From Entamoeba invadens IP1 (lineage: Eukaryota; Evosea; Mastigamoebida; Endamoebidae), in assembly GCF_000330505.1 (NCBI RefSeq), contig NW_004191676.1, forward strand, positions 1 to 64,000: a DNA stretch of 64,000 nucleotides, read 5' to 3'. The stretch's first letter is position 1. Each line of letters begins with the position of its first letter. The notes beneath the pieces are model-generated. The model did not search any database. It saw only the letters and a program-made list of their open reading frames with translations, and had not been told where the DNA came from. Of this stretch, positions 41,301-51,700 are shown in pieces. The position numbers and the translations under genes are program-made.

Positions 41301-41869
41301 ACGGATGTTGCACAAGATGCCCCGGTGGATATAAATTAGGCAATTGCAAGTGTATTCAAGACTGTAAGTGTGGTGAGAACGACGATGGGACATGCAAAGA
41401 GACTGTTGGTATTGATAACTGCAAGACTGTTGGCTGTGACAATGTCTGCACGGAATGTTTGAGTGGCTTCTATTTGAATGGAACAACGTGCTCAGCTTGT
41501 ATGGGTAATTGCACCAAATGTGAGAATAACAATTCGTGTGTTGAATGCGCTGATGGCCTGTTCTTGAACGAGACTACTTTGATCTGTGAGCCATGCAAGA
41601 ACTGCTCAGGGAAGTGTGATTCCACTGGTCTTGTATGCACCAAGTGCACTGTTGGTCAATACCTCAACGAGACTTCTGGTGTTTGTGAGAGTTGCCCAAG
41701 CTGTGAGGAGTGTGTTGTGAACGAAGGAAAGGTGTACTGTACTTTGTGTGCTGATGGAAGTGTCCCCATCGATGGTGTGTGCACTAAACAAACCACTTTT
41801 ATGAGGTCCGCTGGTGTTAGAGTCTCCGTTCTGTTCCTTGTTGCCATGATCTTTGTTGCGATGTTCTAA
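38306..41869 (+). CDS. Large GPI-type surface protein: CAP/SCP-like N-terminus plus CXXC repeats
   Basis: 1187 residues, single exon. Signal peptide MLFLLSLFVLTTFA. Residues 30-240 include LLINMLRVDPQGFVEKYM and ALLEQTASHARL, recalling the CAP/SCP fold (helix with 'lN..R.' and 'L...A..HA'), followed by a domain with HVPRHEIVSKVHLVVDG, CAP-associated in other protists. From about residue 345 onward there are dozens of CxxC / CxxCxxG modules (for example CPNNCAYCLNEKECVKC), a Pro/Thr/Val-rich linker near 905-935, more CXXC modules, and a C-terminal hydrophobic tail SVLFLVAMIFVAMF suited to GPI attachment. The CXXC arrays resemble Entamoeba Igl and TMK ectodomains. Likely cell surface or cyst surface; ligand unknown. 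The CAP assignment is tentative, while secretion and Cys-rich repeats are plain from the sequence. Confidence 0.85.
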   Translation: MLFLLSLFVLTTFAENFIRFPYPGLPSTDLDGKKDYQIFRKKQQAYLLINMLRVDPQGFVEKYMKPVVADDSWRLLFKTESLRLKKFPDYYPLYQDALLEQTASHARLGESFANVRSRLKSKLPEKLDGFIPGYKPLKLLAQTLMWKTKTQNDFFSYLCHGYYQDFNHCGKKDLALSGCKADYINRKTPRGRVRFLLRPSGAVGCNTVNTIVKDENLFACDVTYPDFTPRLRIKSPMVAGNWFNTGVGNSRVYAVVIHVPRHEIVSKVHLVVDGKRIEMPLTLQNGVSKVYSIAYSPLKHTPSLMKGYFFHAVINGKNFFYPAQYYFDWEENMKLDTKQRYNGFCKVPFPDRTCDICDDGYRNVDGRCVKCNFENCAQCTESVCTNCTRGFMLSYGECKAKCMENCDVCSYSTTCDRCHPTHFSNSTNSTCTICAEKFGEDCATCTNEKCLTFFCQHNDPECSHKRTPGQYYSEITQKCEKCSEGCKSCDYHPSKGSMCTMCNVGLFLTPEGECIPCHYVDGCASGQCDGNKCLRCKKGYYSIGKGCVKCEEGCGNCESPSGKCIDCAYGHFLDEEYGKCVESIEVEHCERNNTNGVCAKCKAGYGFDKYHKCVTCDASCKKCTFADKCEECKETFYNDHQHCIPCSRRGCDLCDANECFSCQANAYLHNGVCVRGPPGCSLCHNKAPVCKVCEKGMKMEDGHCVPDCDVKNCAKCNGDESCRYCKSTLNPFYGYEPAPNSSEPCPFVCDPVELNCYVTEKMKRGEVDACFSLGCKYCPPHTFRRNHKCEKCPNNCAYCLNEKECVKCLPGFSYYMGECFACNKNGTCGEGEYMDKCTCTTCAKKYANCRACDGDQCIDCAPHFTLSEDKSHCVPCTKKTCPITPPEPCRGKGCNPVHPDCEGDCPIDPITPTDPVNPPTVTPVEPVVPVDPVQPEECTATANFSRVGDEYKFDPMCVQKDKECYCTKCACGYELSVETHVCTELPESKRIPLCCEAEDGCCTRCPGGYKLGNCKCIQDCKCGENDDGTCKETVGIDNCKTVGCDNVCTECLSGFYLNGTTCSACMGNCTKCENNNSCVECADGLFLNETTLICEPCKNCSGKCDSTGLVCTKCTVGQYLNETSGVCESCPSCEECVVNEGKVYCTLCADGSVPIDGVCTKQTTFMRSAGVRVSVLFLVAMIFVAMF

Positions 41870-42002
41870 CCATTTAAGTTACAATTGTTTCCCTTTTTAT
41901 TTGCACTAACACTGATGAAATAACTCTCAGAATTAATAATTAATAACATAACAAGTTAAAATGTCAATTACAAAGTCTCTGATGAATGTCAATAGACGGA
42001 AG

Positions 42003-43751
42003 TTAACGTTTGCCTTCGACTGAATACTCATTGCACTTATATTCAAACGACGAGCACACCAAAGTGACGTCGACGATATCAGGAGTCACTGTCCCTTCTT
42101 TTGCAATAGCCGACAGGATCGAGTCTCCACTTTGGAATTTAATAGTCTTGCCATTCACCACAAATCTCGGCTCGAAGCAGTTCCACGGGATGTCTGATGT
42201 GAGGTTAAATTTGACGTCGCTCCAATCGCTATATTCAAGCTTCTGGGGGTATTCAATAGACCTCATCATTGGGGTGGAGACATCGCACTTGAATGTCGGT
42301 TGGAAGACAAAGAGACACAAGCACGCGATGAATGACGCGACCAAAGAGACTGAAAAGAACCACTTAAATGTCTTCTCGAGCCATATTCGAGCGATCCAAA
42401 TGGTGATCAGAATACCCGAGTAAATACAAAGAAACATTTGAAGAAGGGACCCAATGAGTAAAGTCAATGCCAAACATGTCACTCCAATGTTTAAGATGAC
42501 AAAGTGCCCAAATTGCGATTTCGAGTTGAACTTCCCTCGCGGCGCAAACTGGAAACTTGTCCAGAAGCACAGCGAGCTCACCATAAAGAATCCCCACATG
42601 AATGGGAAGCTTCCTTGCAACGCAACAATGACTGCCAAGAGTCCGAAAAACATCCCACACCCCGCACAGTATATAGGTGGTCCTAATGAGTTTTCATCAC
42701 ACGACTTGACCTTCTCGATCTCTTGTAACGTCGATTCGGCAGTTGAAATAAATCTTCTGACGGAATTCGTCTTGTTTTGAACGTCTTTGAGTTGCGCAGT
42801 GATTTCTTTGATCGACTCGACGATGTAAGGCAACAGTGAAAGCGGGTCTATCGCTAGAGACCCGTCCGTTTCCATACGAACAGCGTCGGGAATGACTTCC
42901 TTGAGTTCTTGCGCTATAAATCCAAATCGCATTTTGTCGTCACTTAAATACTTGAACGACTTCCCCGATATCAAATTGATCTTTTCAAGTGCTTTGTCGA
43001 TGTTTTGAATGTCTCGTTTGTATCGCGCGTCAGACCGCTGGAAGAATCCGTTCTCCGAAAAGACCTCCCCGAAGACGTGGAGTCTGCGAAGGTTTTGATT
43101 GACGTAATACACTCTCACAAAGTCCTCTCCGCACGAATTGATTAATTCGTAAGTCAGTGGATTTAACGAAATTGGGTTTTGCGTGAACGCATTGATAGGG
43201 TTTTGTGTGAAAGATATTGAGTCGGTTAAAAATGGTTGTGTTGTTGTGTACATATTAAGTTGTCGTGTTAACGGATCACCGCATTCGACAATACCTTCAT
43301 TCTTAATTGGTGGCGTGTGAATCATTTGGGGTGGACTCGATGACTGCGCGACACCGTCTGAGTTTGATCCGTCATTCGCGTCGATCTCCATGTCGTCTTG
43401 GTCAGACGCTTTAATGGTGTCGTGAGGCAACAAATCGCTGAAGTCGTAAGGTCTTCGTTTGCGATTCGTCACAGCGTTCTCTTCAAACTTCAAATAAGGC
43501 AGACAGAGTTCGGTCGCCGCCTTTTTGTCTTTGATTGTTTTAAACGGCTCGACCGTCTTATTCAACGCTCTTACGTGCATGTCGTAGATGTGAGAGAGGC
43601 AGTTGTATTTTGTTTTCAGGCCTTCCTTGCACCCGGGGTATATGCATCGGTACTCTTTAAATCTGACTCTTTTGACCTTTGAAGAGTTATCGAGCGTCTG
43701 TTCCATTCTTCTTTTTTGAGTTTCTTTGTATGTCACAATCATTTTATTCAT
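42003..43751 (-). CDS. C2H2 zinc finger - S74 autoprotease - multi-TM protein (MYRF-like)
   Basis: 582 residues, single exon. Residues 36-59 form a C2H2 finger (C36, C41, H54, H59; spacing C-x4-C-x12-H-x4-H) next to basic residues (KRVRFK; NRKRRP). A Ser/Gln/Pro/Asn-rich region with the repeated motif TQNPI follows. Residues 227-320 match the peptidase S74 intramolecular chaperone domain: GEVFSENGFFQRSDARYKRDI with Ser240 and Lys245 at the dyad spacing (x4 between) known for MYRF and phage tailspike chaperones, then LEKINLISGKSFKY, FGFIAQELKEVIPDAV. A coiled coil (320-350) leads to at least four hydrophobic helices between 360 and 484 and an 98-residue C-terminal domain. MYRF-type proteins trimerise in the ER, cleave themselves at the S74 Ser, and release a DNA-binding fragment to the nucleus. 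Here the DNA-binding part is a C2H2 finger instead of the Ndt80-like domain. Start may be Met1, Met4 or Met16. Confidence 0.8.
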   Translation of the reverse strand: MNKMIVTYKETQKRRMEQTLDNSSKVKRVRFKEYRCIYPGCKEGLKTKYNCLSHIYDMHVRALNKTVEPFKTIKDKKAATELCLPYLKFEENAVTNRKRRPYDFSDLLPHDTIKASDQDDMEIDANDGSNSDGVAQSSSPPQMIHTPPIKNEGIVECGDPLTRQLNMYTTTQPFLTDSISFTQNPINAFTQNPISLNPLTYELINSCGEDFVRVYYVNQNLRRLHVFGEVFSENGFFQRSDARYKRDIQNIDKALEKINLISGKSFKYLSDDKMRFGFIAQELKEVIPDAVRMETDGSLAIDPLSLLPYIVESIKEITAQLKDVQNKTNSVRRFISTAESTLQEIEKVKSCDENSLGPPIYCAGCGMFFGLLAVIVALQGSFPFMWGFFMVSSLCFWTSFQFAPRGKFNSKSQFGHFVILNIGVTCLALTLLIGSLLQMFLCIYSGILITIWIARIWLEKTFKWFFSVSLVASFIACLCLFVFQPTFKCDVSTPMMRSIEYPQKLEYSDWSDVKFNLTSDIPWNCFEPRFVVNGKTIKFQSGDSILSAIAKEGTVTPDIVDVTLVCSSFEYKCNEYSVEGKR

Positions 43752-44156
43752 TCAATGGTCTTCACTTTTAGGCAAAGGATTTACGAGTTATTTATACTTC
43801 AACAAATGCCTTATTTGTATGACTCCTTTTTTCATATGTGTAAACATTCAAAAAAGTTTTTAATCGTTTTCACAGGGCTTTGCCCATTTGAACCCTTTTC
43901 TGTTGATTTTTGGTCTTTTGTTTGGAATGTGGCAGTACCTATTCTTTATTATAATGTTATTATATCTTTACCATTCGAATTGAGTCGGTGATGAATCATT
44001 TTCATACGTTCAATTTGAATGTTCTGCTTCTAAACCATTTTTTTTACCGTTATAATACTCAAGCTTCTTATGTTCCAGTGTGATTTCAATTATTTACCGG
44101 AATATAATATTAATTTACTCAATTGGTACTGAAATAGATCATAAGTAAGACTGAAT
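43752..44156. other. Intergenic region
   Basis: 405 bp upstream of the C2H2-S74 gene and downstream of the next minus-strand gene. T-rich; the 91-codon plus-strand frame here has no supporting feature. Confidence 0.5.
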
Positions 44157-45242
44157 TTACGACGTGAGTTGTTCGATAATGATCTGCTTCTCTGTGAGCT
44201 TCTGGAGGAACGCAAGTTTCATGATTTTGTCCTTCACTTCTCTCATAGGCAAATGAAGCTTCTTTCTATATTCCTTGCAAGCGTCCGACTGATCCAACAC
44301 GTTGCTCTGTTCGACAGCGTTCGCAACAGATTTTTGTACCTCCAAGTTTCTTTGCTTTGATTGTTGTGATGACTCAACATTGGTTATTTCCTTTCCGAAT
44401 CTTTGAATAGCGATATCAGTCTCATTCACCAAATATCTCACAACGTCGAGCTCCTCATCTTCATATTGTTTGTTCGGCAACATCTTTTTCAGTTGTGCGG
44501 ATACAACAGTATACTTCCTTTGCAAATTGAGTTTCATTTCTCTTCTGTTCTTATCGACCTTTTCCGCCTCGACGGCCTCTTGTTTCAGTAACTGAGTGAT
44601 CACATTTTTATATTGATTAATGAAGTCGTTGACATCGAAGAAGCATCTCTCGTTCTCGGAGTATTCCGTTATCTCATTCGCCCATTCTTTGATCAACTTC
44701 TCTTGTGTTTCAATGTAACTGTCTTTGTTATTAATCGCGTCGTTCATCGCGGTTTTGAACTTCTCGATGGTCACGTCATATCTATTTCCAGAGGCCAATG
44801 CAAGTCTGAGTGTCACGTTGAATCGGTTGTCGTCTCTGTTGATAGGAATCTCCTTTCTGATATTTGGTACGATGAATGGATACACTTTAAAGTACCTTTC
44901 CATATGAAGTTGTCGTATAATATGACTTTGCGACATCTCCGGGAGTCCCGCCAAGAGACTTCTTGCTTCTTTCAAATGTTTTTCCTTTTCAAAGTGATTC
45001 ATTAAAATGACGTTCTTCAGTTTGGCAATTAAGTTGTTTGACTCGGGGTCAACTGCGCGGAGTTGGTTGTTCTCTGCAAGTTTCTCCTCCAAAGCCGTCT
45101 GGAGTTGGCGTTCGTCTTCTTCGAGACTCAAGATCTTTGTCTTCAACTCGCCAACTTGGATCTCTACGGCGGAAATCACATGAGGGAAACTGATGACTGC
45201 GGACGCTGTTAGTAGTAATAGACTCAACAATACACAACGCAT
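44157..45242 (-). CDS. Secreted coiled-coil protein of unknown function
   Basis: From the ATG at 45242 the product begins MRCVLLSLLLLTASAVISFP, a clear signal peptide; an ATG nine codons earlier would bury it behind a polar stretch, so 45242 is preferred. The mature 340 residues are mostly helical and charged: heptads from residue 30 to 75 (VGELKTKILSLEEDERQLQT), a central region with PFIVPNIRKEIPINRDD, and further coiled coil to the end. Few Cys, no TM or GPI tail, so likely secreted or luminal. No family recognised. Confidence 0.65.
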   Translation of the reverse strand: MRCVLLSLLLLTASAVISFPHVISAVEIQVGELKTKILSLEEDERQLQTALEEKLAENNQLRAVDPESNNLIAKLKNVILMNHFEKEKHLKEARSLLAGLPEMSQSHIIRQLHMERYFKVYPFIVPNIRKEIPINRDDNRFNVTLRLALASGNRYDVTIEKFKTAMNDAINNKDSYIETQEKLIKEWANEITEYSENERCFFDVNDFINQYKNVITQLLKQEAVEAEKVDKNRREMKLNLQRKYTVVSAQLKKMLPNKQYEDEELDVVRYLVNETDIAIQRFGKEITNVESSQQSKQRNLEVQKSVANAVEQSNVLDQSDACKEYRKKLHLPMREVKDKIMKLAFLQKLTEKQIIIEQLTS

Positions 45243-45579
45243 TTTGTGGTTAAAATTATGATTTTGCAATTTTTTTTAGTTCATTTTTTGTGTGAAGTTC
45301 TGAGGTAATTCCATTTCAATTTTTCGGGAAGTCGTGATATTAGTATATTATTAATAAATAGTTATTTTACTATATTTTATAGAATTTGTTATTAATTAGC
45401 ATGATACTATATAAATAATACTTCATTGTATTATTAATTACTAATTGTTTTACTATATTTTATAAAAATTGTTATTAATTATAATGATACTATATAAAAA
45501 CCACTTTGATGTATTATATATTCTAGTTCTATAGATGGTAAGGAAGTGACCTAAATATATCACTGAAATTAGAAGCTTA
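45243..45579. other. AT-rich intergenic spacer with local duplication
   Basis: 337 bp. The block 'TTTTACTATATTTTATA..AATT(T)GTTATTAATT' with following 'ATGATACTATATAAA' occurs twice (about 45362-45415 and 45440-45500), a diverged tandem duplication. Confidence 0.5.
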
Positions 45580-47271
45580 TTAGTGTGTCGTACAAGTCTC
45601 ACCAACACATTCAGAAGTAGCTTCCTTCTCGCGCAGTTTCAAAACTTCACTATACCGAAGACATTTTCCATTGACTGGTTTGTAGAATTTGTATCTATCG
45701 TCGTACAAGTCTCGACATGAAGTACACTCTTTTCCATCAGATTCGAAGCAACTTGCTATTTGTTAGAATAATGCATTGATTCAATCGCGTTTTGTTAAAT
45801 TGGGGGAGCTAAAAACAAACATTCACACTGACCAAACTCATTAAGAGTGTATCCGCTATAACACTGTGTACATATCCCTTTATTCTCTTCACAAAAAGCA
45901 CACGCTTTGTCTGAACACAACTCACAACTTCTTGCAGCTCGTATTGTGTAATCATCAACACATGAAGTGCACGTAGTACTGTTGTGTGTACATCCTTTAC
46001 ATTTCTCGTCACATGCTTGATGTTACTTAGACACCACTTATAATAAAATAACAAACGATGACACTTGTAATCCTCTCCCAAGTAAAATTCAGTCTTGCAC
46101 TGCACACACTTTTCACCTTCTAATGTCTCACAGCCATCACTTTCAACACAAAATTCAATGTCTTTCATTATAAACCCCTTCTTGCATCGTATACATTTGG
46201 AAGGCACAGAGTCATACAACAAACTGTGTTCGTGGCAATGCGTCAAAGCACATTTTCCTTCAACAAAAGAGCAGTCGTCGTTGCATTGTCTGCAGCTGTC
46301 AAAGTCTCTCCCCTCACATGTTGTCTTACTTTCCTCACTGCACTTTTCACATTTAAATTCGCCACTTTTGTTACTTAAAAATTCATTTTGAGGGCATTTT
46401 GTGCACTCAGGAATTTTTAACTTGAGCATCTCGCACCGGACGTACCTATTGAAGTTGGAATAGTCCGGGACTCGCTCGACGGTTTTGGCGCAAAGTCCAT
46501 CGCTGTTGAGTGTGTATGGGTCGTAACACATTCCACACGTCTTTCCTTTTGTTACACTCATACAATTTGGGAAATCCATTTCTATGTGTTATTCAAATAT
46601 AATAGTAATAATATACTATACAATAGTATTATTATATTAATAGAGAAACAAACTCTGACAAGTCCCATTTTCTAAGAAATAGATATCTCGACACTCTAGA
46701 CATGGTGACTTTGCAAAGAGTGGGTTAACATATGTATCACATCCTATTATAGTTTGTATACATGTGTTGTTCGACAAGATAAATTCATGATTACACCACT
46801 TACACTCTTTAATGTTGCCGTCACAGTCTGTACATCCATTGATTTCACATTCTATTTGTTATTTATATGTTATTTATTTTATAATTGAAAAACAATAAAA
46901 GAACAAACTTTTGCAAATGTCATCTTGTAATGTATACCCTTTGTGACACACTTTACAATGCCCTTTGTGATATTCCTTGCACGCTAATTCGTTTTTTATA
47001 CACTTTCCGTGATAAATGTGGTATCCATTATAACATCGAAAACATTTGTTATTCTTAAATGTTTTACAATGTTTCATAACATAGTCTCCAACTATTTATT
47101 ACTTTATAATTCCCCTCTTTTTTAAGAGAACAAACATAAACACTTACCGTCTTGCAATAAGTAACCATCTTCACAGTTTACACATTTTCCTTCTTCACAT
47201 TTATTGCACTGAAATGTGTCACATGAGAGGTCGATTGAAAAGACAGCAGAGATGAGTGCAAAAAAGTACAT
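45580..47271 (-). CDS. Six-exon secreted CXXC-rich protein (470 aa)
   Basis: Exons 47271-47136, 47091-46909, 46851-46654, 46581-46057, 46015-45821 and 45755-45580 join in one frame; every junction is phase 1. Introns are 41-75 bp, all start GTTTGT, and end TAG except intron 4, which ends AAG. Exon 1 gives the signal peptide MYFFALISAVFS and the first module CNKCEEGKCVNC. Each following exon carries one to four Cys modules of the type C-x2-C...G-x(4-6)-C (for example CRQCNDDCSF, CKKGFIMKD, CEKCSEE). The protein ends GETCTTH with no TM or GPI tail, so it is predicted secreted. The module-per-exon, uniform-phase design is what exon shuffling would produce. The C-rich modules resemble Entamoeba Igl and TMK ectodomains; a surface, wall or vacuole role is inference. 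Confidence 0.8.
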
Positions 47272-47432
47272 TTTCTGATTTTAGAGTTCCGAAAAGATTG
47301 AAAAAGTCGAATACAATTCAATTTTCGTAAGAAACTTCTTGTATAAAACAGAATTAAAATTTATAGTTTATTTACTTTTCAGGTATAGTAACTCGAAGGC
47401 ACAATTAGAGTAACAATATTTTACTATTAACA

Positions 47433-48725
47433 CTACGCAAAGAGAGGCATGGAGCAATCAGTATTGCTTGAAATGATGTTGTCTATTAAGGACACAGTGG
47501 AACCAAATAAATTTCCAAAGACGACCCCAACGTACAAAGAAAGTGACACGACAGCAACGGCAAGTCTAGGCTCGATATTAATAAGTGAGTGTTCGATCGC
47601 ACAAGCAACTAAATACCCGTTGATCCCACTTAAGAAGAACCCTAATATGCTCATCATTAGTTGTGACACTTCAGCTATATCGATATCCCACGCCGTTGAA
47701 AAATACACAAGAAGTACAACCACAAGAGTTATAGCGGAATAAATGACACATGTTGTAAACACAAATTTGACTGGTGGAATTTTGGGGAAGAACTGGAGAC
47801 ACCTTCCAAGGAAATCACCAACAGAAGAGACTAAACTGCACACCAAAATTCTTTTTCCGACGATTTGGAGTTGGTGGTATTCGTAGGCACTCCCAAACTC
47901 TTCGCAGGCAAACCACCTGTAAGTCGTAGAGAGAAATCGCGGGAAGAGCATAAAGGAAACAAAATAACACAGAAAAATGGTGAGAAGTGAATACCTAATT
48001 CTCTTGATAATTTCAATAAAAGTTTTTGAAGGACTTTCTTTCATTATAAGTGCTGTCTCACTGTCACTCAACGACCCGGGAAAGTTGATGTTTTCTTGAG
48101 ACTCCAAAAGACTATAATAGCGGTTGTAGACGGTTAAAAGTAAAATCCATATTATTACAGCTAGCAGTGTAATTAAGAGAACTATAAAGAAACTATACTG
48201 GGCGTCGATTTGGGCCAAAGCCAGGGAACACGCTACAACTTTCCCAAACGATACTCCCACAATATATGCAGTTGTGTGTTGGGCACTGCATGAATAACTG
48301 AAGTTAAAAAAGATCACAAAATTGCAGGGAGGTAACATACAATTCAAACACTCGATGATAATGTAGAAATACTCCTTTTTGAAGTCGCCAGAAAAGTCAA
48401 CACAAAAGGTGACGATCATACAGAGAAGCGTTAAAAAGAAGTTGAACAATAAGACAAATGTCCCAAAAGCTTTGTAATGAATGGTAACCCTTTCAAGGTA
48501 CGATATAACTATTAAAACAATTAAAACTAGTGTCCCACCTATTGCAGAAACAAATCGAATGGCAGTGGAGTACCGACCGATGTCACTATGAACTAAAGAA
48601 TTGAAGAGCAAAACATAGTTTGTACCAAAAATGAAACTGAACAGCATTGTGACAACATTCGAAAACGTCGATAGACCAAAAACTCCAAACGCCATTGACA
48701 ACTTGTTTTTGAGTTTATAACACAT
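47433..48725 (-). CDS. Equilibrative nucleoside transporter-like protein (SLC29 type)
   Basis: 430 residues, single exon, starting MCYKLKNKLSMAFGVFG. About eleven hydrophobic helices: six before a central hydrophilic loop (residues 205-235, rich in Ser and Glu) and five after. The second half contains SSVGDFLGRCLQFF, matching the ENT pattern 'nl.D..gR', and FFLSGINGYLVACAIEHS, matching the conserved 'G.tnGYl.s' helix. This layout and size suit the SLC29 family, which moves nucleosides across membranes; Entamoeba cannot make purines de novo and depends on such uptake. Substrate not inferable. An alternative is another 11-12 TM MFS-type carrier. Confidence 0.6.
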   Translation of the reverse strand: MCYKLKNKLSMAFGVFGLSTFSNVVTMLFSFIFGTNYVLLFNSLVHSDIGRYSTAIRFVSAIGGTLVLIVLIVISYLERVTIHYKAFGTFVLLFNFFLTLLCMIVTFCVDFSGDFKKEYFYIIIECLNCMLPPCNFVIFFNFSYSCSAQHTTAYIVGVSFGKVVACSLALAQIDAQYSFFIVLLITLLAVIIWILLLTVYNRYYSLLESQENINFPGSLSDSETALIMKESPSKTFIEIIKRIRYSLLTIFLCYFVSFMLFPRFLSTTYRWFACEEFGSAYEYHQLQIVGKRILVCSLVSSVGDFLGRCLQFFPKIPPVKFVFTTCVIYSAITLVVVLLVYFSTAWDIDIAEVSQLMMSILGFFLSGINGYLVACAIEHSLINIEPRLAVAVVSLSLYVGVVFGNLFGSTVSLIDNIISSNTDCSMPLFA

Positions 48726-51700
48726 TTTTTAAAGAATATTATTAAATAACTATATTTAATAAAGTTTATAAATAACTATAAAATAATAGAATTTGTTATT
48801 TATAAGAATTTGTTGTCTAATAATTAACTTTGTTTTTATTTTAATATATTTTCAAAGTATTTTGATAAAACACACCAACAACAATTTATAATTTAAAATA
48901 TTACAAATAGCGGAATTAATGAAATAACTGGAAAAACCAGGGACCAGACTAATTTTAGCTATTGAATATTAAGCGGATTTTATACAATAAAACGGGCAAA
49001 TATATAAATAAATGTGTGATTTTCTTATTATTTGGTCTTAAAAGTAGTTATTTTTCGGGATGAAAAAAAATGAATGTGTTGTTTAAAGTATGAATAAACA
49101 ACAGCTTAATGTGAGTTAGAATCGTAAGTTTATTATTATTTATTGTTATTAAATTATAAAATATTATTCTTTTGTTCAACCTTGTTTAACTTCAACACAA
49201 CCATTCAATCAAATCGTTCATTCATTTTTTCAAAGATACCAATGTATTCTTTTCTATTCACTCGGTTGATTTGGTGAGTCACTTTTCGTTCAGCATAATG
49301 CGGTTCATGAAAATAAAGTAAAGATAAATAAATTATTGGAATGTTATAGATTCAACAAATAATTGATGATTATTAAACGTATTAAACAACGGAAGATAAA
49401 TCAATACAAAGAACAAACTTTACCTTGGCTCGGCTGGGCATTAACAAATAAAACAGCTTTGAGTTATTAATTTAGAATTTCATATTATAAAGTTTTTTCT
49501 ATTTTATTTAAAAAACAGTGTGTTTATTAATAGTTGGTCCCTGGTTTTTGAAAATAAAACAACATATCCTCCAAAACCCCGATTATTTGGGGATTTTTCT
49601 TTGACAAGGAAACTTTATACCAAAAATAAAACAGCTTAATTTAGTCTGGTCCCTGGTTTATGATTTGGTCCCTGGTTTTTCCTCTGTGGATATAAAATGG
49701 AAAAAAAGTCACACCATAAAGGGGTGGAAAAACCACTTCAGGAAAAAACGGCTTTTGATAATTTAATAGTAAAATGATATTATGATTATGATTTATTGTA
49801 TAGTTTATTTTTTTCCTTTTCCTCGATTTGATTCAAAAAACAAGGTTTACAAAAGTCAGATTTGTGAACCTTTACTTGAATTTCAAATAAAGTGAAAAAT
49901 AGCGAACTTTTTATTAATTATTTTTTCAATTTTTTGCAGAAATAAAAAACTCAAAAACACTAACCCGCGAATGTACCTTTTTTTCACGCCCCCTTTTACT
50001 CCTTAATAGTTTTTTTTCATTTTTTAATCGTCCATTAAACAAATACTCAACAGTCAAATCGATTTCTTCTCGAACGACATAGTAAATATATAAGCCAGCA
50101 CGTGTTTTTAATAGACCACTTTTCAATGTCTCTCAGTAAATATAAAATGTACATATTTTTCACACACACTCTCGTTGGATTCCACATTCGCTCAGAAATG
50201 CATTTTACTGCCAAACTGAAAAATCGAATTTTGGATTTACTCACCAACTGAATGTAAGTGCATCCATGCACAGCGGTTTTTCAAGTGCATGTCAAGCAAT
50301 AAATAAATGACTCGTTATTTCGTTGTACTTGTTTTTTGAAACTTTTTACAAAATAAAAGTTTATTAAAGTTTACAAAATAAACGAAACAATAAAACAAGT
50401 AAATAATAGTGAAACGGTTTTTACCACCAGCCAAAATGCTTGCCCAAAAGTGCATTTCAATATAAGTGTTGAAAATATCATTAAGACAATGACTATTATC
50501 AGCCCAATATGTAATTAGGATGATATAACACCAAAGTGAATATTTATGTGTTATTTATTTTAGAGGTGTTTTATACTTTAATTCACTAATTATAAAGAAA
50601 TGATTATCAACAACTTTCTCATTATTTGATGGATTATATTGTTTATTTTATTACAGTAAATATATGTAACATTTTGGGATTTAAGCACACACTTTTAAAT
50701 AAAAGAATAAAATAACCAAAATTATCAATAAATTTAATATAATTTATACTATAACTTGTTTTAAAAATTAAATCAAATGGTGGGTATGAAAAGTAATGAA
50801 AACCACTCAACACTTGTATAATTCAAAAGAGATACACAACGACAACCACGGCTTCGATACTTGGTGTCAAATGGATCAATGATCATTCTGTTCAATTTGA
50901 GCACGAGTAAAATGATAATTATGGTTTAAGTTTTTATTTAATAATAAATTTACTAGTTTTATTACTTTTTTAGATCCAGAAATGGTTAAATTATAATAAT
51001 AAATAGTTAATTTATTATTTAATACAATTCCATTTTTATCTTTTGCAATGTCATAAATTATAATATAAATCATAGATTGACAACATATTAAACATTTAAA
51101 AACAAAATTATTTTTCATTTGACAATATCCAAGCAAAATAATAAAACAATGCACTAACTTTACTAATAATCAAAATTTACATAGTTATATTGTTTTATCG
51201 CAAACATGATCTAAAAAATGTAAGTTTTTTTTTTACCAATTATAAAGGTTTATAAGGAGATCTCCAAAAGCGACAACATCAAATTATCTCGTTCATTGCA
51301 AGGTCAAAAAGTCTGTTTATTATGTTTAACATCATCAAAACCATTTAAATAACAACTTAGACTTGAACTCATGTGTTTATGTAAACAAAACAAAGCACAA
51401 AAAACAACAATAACAAAAAGACTTAATATAAATTACTCTGAAAATAAAAAAGATAATGATGATGATGCAAACTGCAAAAATGATAATTTGGTTTGTTAAT
51501 TCAAATGATACATAATTTACACACACTGCGATAATGACACTAAAATATTATAATAAAAATTAATTAAAAATTTATGTATATTTGGTTATATGTCTTACTA
51601 TTGTAAGCTGTTTCCCGTTTTCTTTCAAATAAATTCTGTAAAAAATTGGCTTTTCAAAGAAATAAAAATTGACTTTAGAAGACTTATTCAAAATACTTTA

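Noticed and set aside
46015..46056. Frameshift in the CXXC protein
   Set aside because: The change of frame is explained by a 41 bp intron starting GTTTGT and ending CAAG.
49926..51154. Short minus-strand open frames in the gene desert
   Set aside because: No start context, motif, signal peptide or coding-like composition.
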